Below, piece after piece: positions 58,401-64,000 of a stretch of DNA of 64,000 nucleotides. How positions within the stretch are numbered: position 1 is the stretch's first letter; the number at the start of each line of letters is the position of its first letter. Both the position numbers and the translations under genes were made by a program. This DNA comes from Phycomyces blakesleeanus NRRL 1555(-) (lineage: Eukaryota > Mucoromycota > Mucoromycetes > Mucorales > Phycomycetaceae), in NCBI RefSeq assembly GCF_001638985.1, contig NW_017265151.1, positions 807,757 to 871,756 of the forward strand, given 5' to 3'. The notes beneath the pieces were generated by a model that worked only from the letters and a program-made list of their open reading frames with translations, was not told the origin of the DNA and searched no databases.

Positions 58401-61400
58401 CTCTCGATTCGTTTATAGAATTGAAGACAGGTGCTGTGATGTTCTGACATCTCTTGCTAATGGTCCTTTAACTGGTGGAAATTATAACGGAAACAAGGGA
58501 GTCATGAAGCTGTATGTGGACTTACTGGCAATATGGGCTGAGCAAGTGGATCTTTCAGCCTTGAAAGATTTGGAAATGTCTTCTAACGAAAACCCAAACG
58601 GAACATCGAAGGCTCAGACTAACCTTATCCGACTATTCAATATGGTGGAAGAAACAGAAGCGAACGGATTACTATTCCTGTGCAGTCAATCTTCTTCGGC
58701 TCGAAGATCAGCTATTCAGATCATCAAATTTGCGGCACAGCTTGAGAATAGGCTAGAAGCACTTTTGGAAAAAGAACCCCATCATGAGCACCTTTCAACA
58801 CTGATTGCCCAGCTCAACAATTTCTTTTCAAAGAGTCAAAAATATGGTCGTTTGTACGATCTTCTTGAGTCGATTGGTCAAGACCTCATCAAATTTGACA
58901 ACGACAGTAACGTACTATTGGGATCAAAAATATCAATTGAAACACGCATAAGAATACAGCAGCATCAAAGAAGAGGCGTGAAGCATGTGTTAATCCAAAT
59001 TGCCGAAAGTGATCATTCTGCAGACCTTGTAATTTGGAACATATGTTTCCCCAAAGTCTTTAAATTCTGTTTCGAACACTTCCCTGGTACTGTTGCACTA
59101 TGCCGTCAGAATATATGTATGAGATTGGTTCAAATGTACCCTTTTATTATGGGATCCCTTGAGACCATCAAGGCTGGACCTGCAGGAACTCTCAGTATGG
59201 CCAAGAGTAGTAACTCGGGACATAAAGCAGCTAGTCCTGAAATGGTTGATCAGTGGAGAATATATCTCGTATTTGCATGTGCAACAGCCACTCTTTCTGA
59301 AGACAGGTCACCTACTGCTACATGGGCTAATAGTGGTCGCAAGGGATCAACACTGGTAGACAAGATTGCTACACCTAGAGATTTATTCCGCATGGCACTA
59401 AAATTTGTTACATGTGAACACCGCCAAATCAGAGAAGGGGCAATACAAGGTCTTGGAAATGTCAACAAAGCCACATACAAGATTCTTATGACAGATCTCC
59501 AGCCTTTTGTAAGAACTGTATTGGATGATGGTAAACAAAGAAACAACCAGAAGCCATATCAAAATAAACGTAGCAAAAAGCACGACAGACTACGAATTTC
59601 TCTTATGCACTTGCTTGAATTGACTGCCGGATGTCTATCAGAAAAGGAACACCTGGAAGACAAGGAATTAATGAACATGATGATGAGTTACATAAAGGAG
59701 ACCAAGTCGTTCTTGACCGATGTAGAGGTTCAGCTGGAATGGGAATACCACAAATTGAGGATGCATCTGTGCGGTACAGTTGAAAAACTTTACGAGAATA
59801 TCATGCGTTTGGAAGAACCTACCAGTGTCATGTCTTTTGAGACGCGCCTGGGCTTATACAAGATGTTTGAGGAATGGTGTGGTTACGGTATGTACGCGAA
59901 TAACACTCGGGCAAGAGATGCCGCTATGATGAGAGATGTTCTGGAACAATGTAAAGATCCGCGTGAACGAGGAACTATGACACAAATATTGGAAGAGGAG
60001 AGAAAGTCTCTCGAGACGGCTGCCCTTAGTGCGATGGCAATGTTATGCGTAAGTTCAAAGTATTGCATATGTTATAGCTATGGTTGTTTACTTCCATCTT
60101 TTTAGAGAGGCCCCTTGTATGCCTTCCTTGGACAGAAGAAAGCGAGACAGGCTGTGATTCAGTTTGATTTACATAATGTATTTCGATGGATTGATGCGGT
60201 TTTTGAAAGCCATGACCCCAAGTGTCACTCCATTGCTAGGTATGCTCTCTTCCGGCTCTATGATCAAGAACTCAATTTGAACTCATTAGACGAGCACTTG
60301 AAGCCCTTCTTATCTACAATCAAGACCAATCACTGCTTCTGGACGATATTATCGAGCAGTGCTACGCAGGCAATCCAAAACTAGAATTTACCCAGGGTTA
60401 TTTCTTGGCTTTTGCTGAGATTTTATGCAAAGTCGAAGATTATCCATGTCATATCCATCAAGTTATGAGTCTTGCCTTGTTTAAAGCGGGTGACTCGAAA
60501 AAAGCGATCAGAAAGTCAGCGATCGCCTTGTTGAGGACCATTGAAGAGCGTGTCTTTGCTGATTCTTGCGCAAAGGAGTATGAAATTGGAATTACGAGTA
60601 GCTTGCCAGCAATTTACAAGTATACCCAAACCTTATTGTCCGCACGTTTGGCCTTGGATCATCCAGAGCAGACTTACTCGATGCTCTCAGAGATATCTCA
60701 GCGTTTTGAGCACATTAGCCCTAATAGTCAACGAGAAGTTCTAGCTTATATGATTCCTTGGCTCCGTAAGATTGACTTGTCTGTTGGTCCTCAAGATTCT
60801 GAGCTCAGTGCCTCAGCCTACATGGTATTGTCTAACCTTTATTACATCACAATCAAGTTTGGTGATGTGTATGTAAAAGAAGTTGCAGCACTTTGGAGCC
60901 AACTCGTTGATCATGGTCGTAATGTACGCGCCATAATTATGTACCTTCTTGACATGGGATTAGAGAAAAGGAATCCATGGTTTTTGATTCATGCCAAGCG
61001 TGTCTTTGTATGTCTTGGTCGAACACCGGCTTTTAATCGTATAGTCGAAGAAGTTATTGCAGAGATTACACCGCGTTCAATGGTTCCACAACTAAAAGAA
61101 GCTAGTATCCGACACACACACGCCTTCCCATTGCTTTTTGTAGCTGATACTGAAAAAGTGCTACCGTCTTATGAAAAACGGCCTGTATTTTCACGTGGAC
61201 AATTGGCTATGGTCTTTCTAGTTGATCTTGCTATTGAAGCAGGAGCTGACTTGGCACCTCATTTGCCTTTGCTTCTTCATAGCATTTTTGTTCAGCTAGA
61301 CCATCTCACGAGTATCGTATGCGATCAATCACGCTGCTTGCTAATCAACCTGATTCACTCCATTGTCATCCGCCAGTCAATAGATTCTGACATACCAACA

Positions 61401-63014
61401 AAGGCAACCGAGGTTACTCAATGGCTTGCATCGAAAGAAGGAAAACGATTGTGGGCTTATGAAAATATTACTTCAAAGAACCCTCGACTGCAAAGCTCAG
61501 AAGAACTCAAGGATCTTCTCAACAAAGTGGTCGATGTTTTCTCACACGAAGATCCCGGGCTTCGGCAAAAATGGGGTGAAACTGCTCTCAAATGGGCCAC
61601 TTGTTGTTCTGTTCGACATATCGCATGTCGGTCGTTCCAATGTTTCCGAGCTCTTATGCCAGCCTTTAACCAACACATGCTGGCTGACATGCTTGCACGC
61701 CTATCCAATACTATTGCAGACAAGTCGGACGATATTCGCGGATTCTCCCTCGAAATCATTATCACATTAACCGAAGTTACGACTGCTATGGACAAGGCAC
61801 AAATGGACCAATTTCCTCAACTTTTCTGGGCAGCAGTTGCATGTTTGTACAGCCCGTACGAAGCAGAACATTCAGAAGCGTTATTACTTTTAGAAGTGGT
61901 ATTAGAGAAATATGGATTTTGCAGTGAGCTTGCCGAAAGTTTTCCCAAAAATTGGTCAAGTGAATTCGATGGTCTTCAACCCCTACTACTTAAAGGACTC
62001 CAGTTTTCTTCTGCTGAAGAAAGAACGTTTTCAATTCTATCTCGAATCATGTTAATCGACAATCCGCCGCTCATCGATCCTTCTGAGACACGATTGATGT
62101 ATCTCTTGCTTGGTTCTATCCCTAGACTACTGCATGCACTTGATGATGATGAGACATTGGATCCATCCACAGTTGAGCTAGCGAATAAGATGACTCAGCT
62201 ATTTGAACGTTACTCGCTACCAGATGTACAGCGAATCCTAGCGACATATCCCAAGCAAAAGGCCAAATTCCAAAAAGACTATCTTGAGCAAATGCTGGGG
62301 TCTATACGCGATATTTTTTTACCAAAATACGGCAAGACAGCTCTTATGTTTTCAATCTTATTGGTGAAGAACAAGATGCCATTCTATCGAGAGAAAGGCT
62401 TGATGATGATCGAAAATCTGGTTCCATATGTTACTGGAAAGACCAATTGGCCCGGTGGCTCTAATAGCCCTATTCCAATAGATATTGCTTCACTCGAACC
62501 TCTTTTACAATTAATTCAAACAGATTTTGGGGACAAGGCTTTATCTATTCTCAACGAGCAGATTACAGCAATATATGTCGAACCCAAATCAGAGGATTCT
62601 ACAGGGAGCTCCAGCGATATTCTTTGGGGATTCAGTAACTCGACCGCTGCAGCAGCACGCGCTACCCGCCACAACGTGAATGCCGTTGTATTTGAATGCT
62701 CTTCAATCACAAACGAAGCTCCTATAGAGCATAATATACAGTTCTCCATTGAGGACTTTACCATATTAACAGGCGAGAATATGGCCCGCGAGGACAATAT
62801 GACGAAGCGTTACATAGAAGAACGTACAAGTAACATACACGACAACCAGCAGTATGGCGATGATTTGATGAATGCCCTCAAAGACCTCGACGACTTTTTT
62901 AATGAGGATGTCGAGGCGACACCCATGTCACCCTCCAGTTCACTTACTTCATACCATCGAGTGACACATGAATACCATCCCTCGGACACCCCTTCTGTTA
63001 CTAGCAGTAGATAA
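55499..63014 (+). CDS. Tao3/Mor2/Furry cell-morphogenesis protein
   Basis: Eleven exons: 55499-56056, 56115-56293, 56348-56408, 56482-56612, 56676-56880, 56944-57081, 57137-57235, 57312-57416, 57481-60048, 60106-60239 and 60290-63014, total 2300 aa, all phases consistent. The N-terminal 170 residues are Ser/Asn-rich. From about residue 180 it is helical-repeat (HEAT/armadillo-like), with family motifs DAEVDLCKLLGKGADPSFDK, SLSSVYILCRALIEIVRRF, RQMAIGCISRLVWTYLFR and FEEWCGYG. Furry/Tao3/Mor2 proteins scaffold the NDR kinase-Mob module (RAM/MOR network) at sites of polarised growth. Family members are 2200-3500 aa. The last 100 residues are acidic and Ser-rich. Two introns are easily missed: exon 4 starts at TTGTCATCC, not at the later TGTAG, and a 50-nt intron (60240-60289) changes frame after CHSIAR so that RRALEALLIYNQDQ follows. 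Confidence 0.93.
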
Positions 63015-63237
63015 TCCCATTATAAGAACACACTCCAAAAGGATATAACCCGTATAGACTCGTAAATCATCAAGTTTACAATATTTTATTTTTGAAGTGA
63101 ATAACAAATAATTAACACGGTTTCGACGGTTTACTCTGCTTCAGCCCCATCATTGTTATTCTTCTTCTTTATGCTTCTCCTCTCAATAAATAAGAACATA
63201 ATCTATACTGTCTTTATAAATAATAATATTTAGAGTA
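63015..63237. other. short convergent intergenic region
   Basis: Between the plus-strand Tao3-like stop and the minus-strand EMC5 stop. AT-rich, with an AATAAATA near 63185. Overlapping 3' UTRs are likely. Confidence 0.5.
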
Positions 63238-63764
63238 TTAAAATTTTCTATCCAACTGAGAATGAGTCGAGACAACTTTCCGGTGGTTGAATGTAATAAA
63301 CGATGGTCGTGTGTCAATTTTATCAATAGTTCTAAAGACATAATATCAGCTTTAAGTGTATATGTAAATCTCGGTATACATACTGCTTGGCAATCTCGGC
63401 TTCCATCAAAATGTTCTTGAAAGAATCGGCAGATAATAAGACACCAATGAGTGTGACAATAGCTGAGACCAGGCATTCAACGATAATCTACCATGTATTA
63501 AACACTTTAATACGCTATTTGTTTTTGTTAACTCTCAGATATTTTAGTTTTGTACTTCAATTGGAATGTCAATGGAGGCTTGATCTACTGCCTTAAGATA
63601 GGCGAGATCTGTGATGATACATAAAATAAGTAAGACTATTGTAGATGATATTAACGCGCAATCTACACTGTACACTCACGCTCATAGGTAGAGTAGGCAG
63701 CATGAGCGAGAAAAAGTGTGCCAATAAGACCAATGAGTCTACCAAGCTGCTGACTACTGCTCAT
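63238..63764 (-). CDS. EMC5: ER membrane protein complex subunit 5 (EMC5/MMGT family)
   Basis: Four exons on minus: 63764-63680, 63608-63556, 63487-63384 and 63331-63238, 111 aa, all phases consistent. The protein reads MSSSQQLGRLIGLIGTLFLA, then HAAYSTYEH, a loop, a second hydrophobic helix (CLVSAIVTLIGVLLSADSFK), and the C-terminal family signature TRPSFITFNHR. Two transmembrane helices around an ER loop and the RPSF-FNHR tail are typical of EMC5, a core subunit of the EMC insertase that inserts tail-anchored and multipass proteins in the ER. Family length is about 110-140 aa. No single ORF covers it because every exon is short. The tail ends KVVSTHSQLDRKF. Confidence 0.85.
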
Positions 63765-64000
63765 CAGAAAAATATTAAATACTTGTAGACTAAGTTGTGT
63801 GTGTGTGTGGGCTGTAGAGAAGTTCCCTTTTTGCAATTCTCATTTTCCAAAGACAGAGAAACTCCGCTAATTTTTTCAAAAAGGATTCCCAACCACAGCA
63901 TCTTCCATTCTCTAAACTTTATTTGTTGACAATGTAGATTCTTTAATCTCTTAAGAGGATTCTGTAGCCTGTCGTACCAGACGTCTCTGCTTAACATCCC
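63765..64000. other. upstream region of EMC5, edge of window
   Basis: A TG tract near 63796-63810 lies close upstream of the EMC5 start. The minus ORF at 63764-63997 overlaps the EMC5 start region out of frame and has no recognised domain. It may be UTR or the edge of another gene. Confidence 0.35.

Noticed and set aside
60115..60404. Apparent frameshift splitting the Tao3/Furry gene into two genes
   Set aside because: A 50-nt GT-AG intron at 60240-60289 restores one continuous frame with family-like sequence.
1..64000. CRISPR arrays, bacterial operons, rRNA or intact tRNA genes
   Set aside because: No regularly spaced repeats, no Shine-Dalgarno-led gene clusters, and no sequence folding as a complete tRNA or rRNA was found; introns show the DNA is eukaryotic.

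Overview
The window is AT-rich, filamentous-fungal nuclear DNA, most likely from a Mucoromycota (Mucorales-type) genome. The reasons are short GT-AG introns (about 50-170 nt), a fungal gene set (Sys1, Rrp42, Ecl1-like, Spt23/Mga2-like, Ero1, Tao3/Furry, EMC5), a Transformer-2 type SR protein that budding yeasts lack, and Fanzor-like and DDE transposon remnants of the kind found in early-diverging fungi. Most genes are split, so I rebuilt them by eye from splice signals, reading phase and family similarity. Exon coordinates are my own models.

Layout. 1-6876 is AT-rich intergenic DNA with microsatellites, a decayed minus-strand ORF (about 2510-3720) and a small repeat-bounded insertion (about 3928-4990). 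6877-14469 is a housekeeping block, all on the plus strand: an Ecl1-like zinc protein, Sys1, Rrp42, a hypothetical protein and a small multi-exon hypothetical gene. 17207-28863 holds two divergently oriented Spt23/Mga2-like transcription factor genes about 5.1 kb apart: a short form of 725 aa on minus and a full form of 1147 aa with IPT/TIG, ankyrins and a C-terminal membrane anchor on plus. A Tra2 splicing factor follows (29215-30616).

31480-44230 is transposon-rich: a tRNA-like SINE candidate, a broken Fanzor (eukaryotic TnpB homologue) at about 31690-32770, a dispersed repeat that also occurs at 14932-15315, a DDE element with about 34-bp terminal inverted repeats (34222-37282), a leucine-rich-repeat protein gene, and a nest of palindromic MITEs (42149-43551). 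45186-47071 is an ACOT9-type acyl-CoA thioesterase gene with nine exons. 48254-49859 is a third, strongly diverged Spt23/Mga2-like paralogue (451 aa) without TIG or ankyrin domains. 51837-63764 returns to housekeeping genes: Ero1, a 2300-aa Tao3/Mor2/Furry protein, and EMC5 on minus.

Functional themes. Several genes serve the ER and Golgi (Ero1 disulfide formation, EMC5 membrane insertion, Sys1 Golgi trafficking), and Spt23/Mga2 proteins are ER-anchored sensors of membrane lipid saturation. I do not claim they form an operon-like unit. Three introns in three unrelated genes use the same GCAAGT (GC-AG) donor. The most interesting signals are the Fanzor remnant, the three forms of Spt23/Mga2-like factor in about 33 kb, and the nested palindromic MITE cluster.
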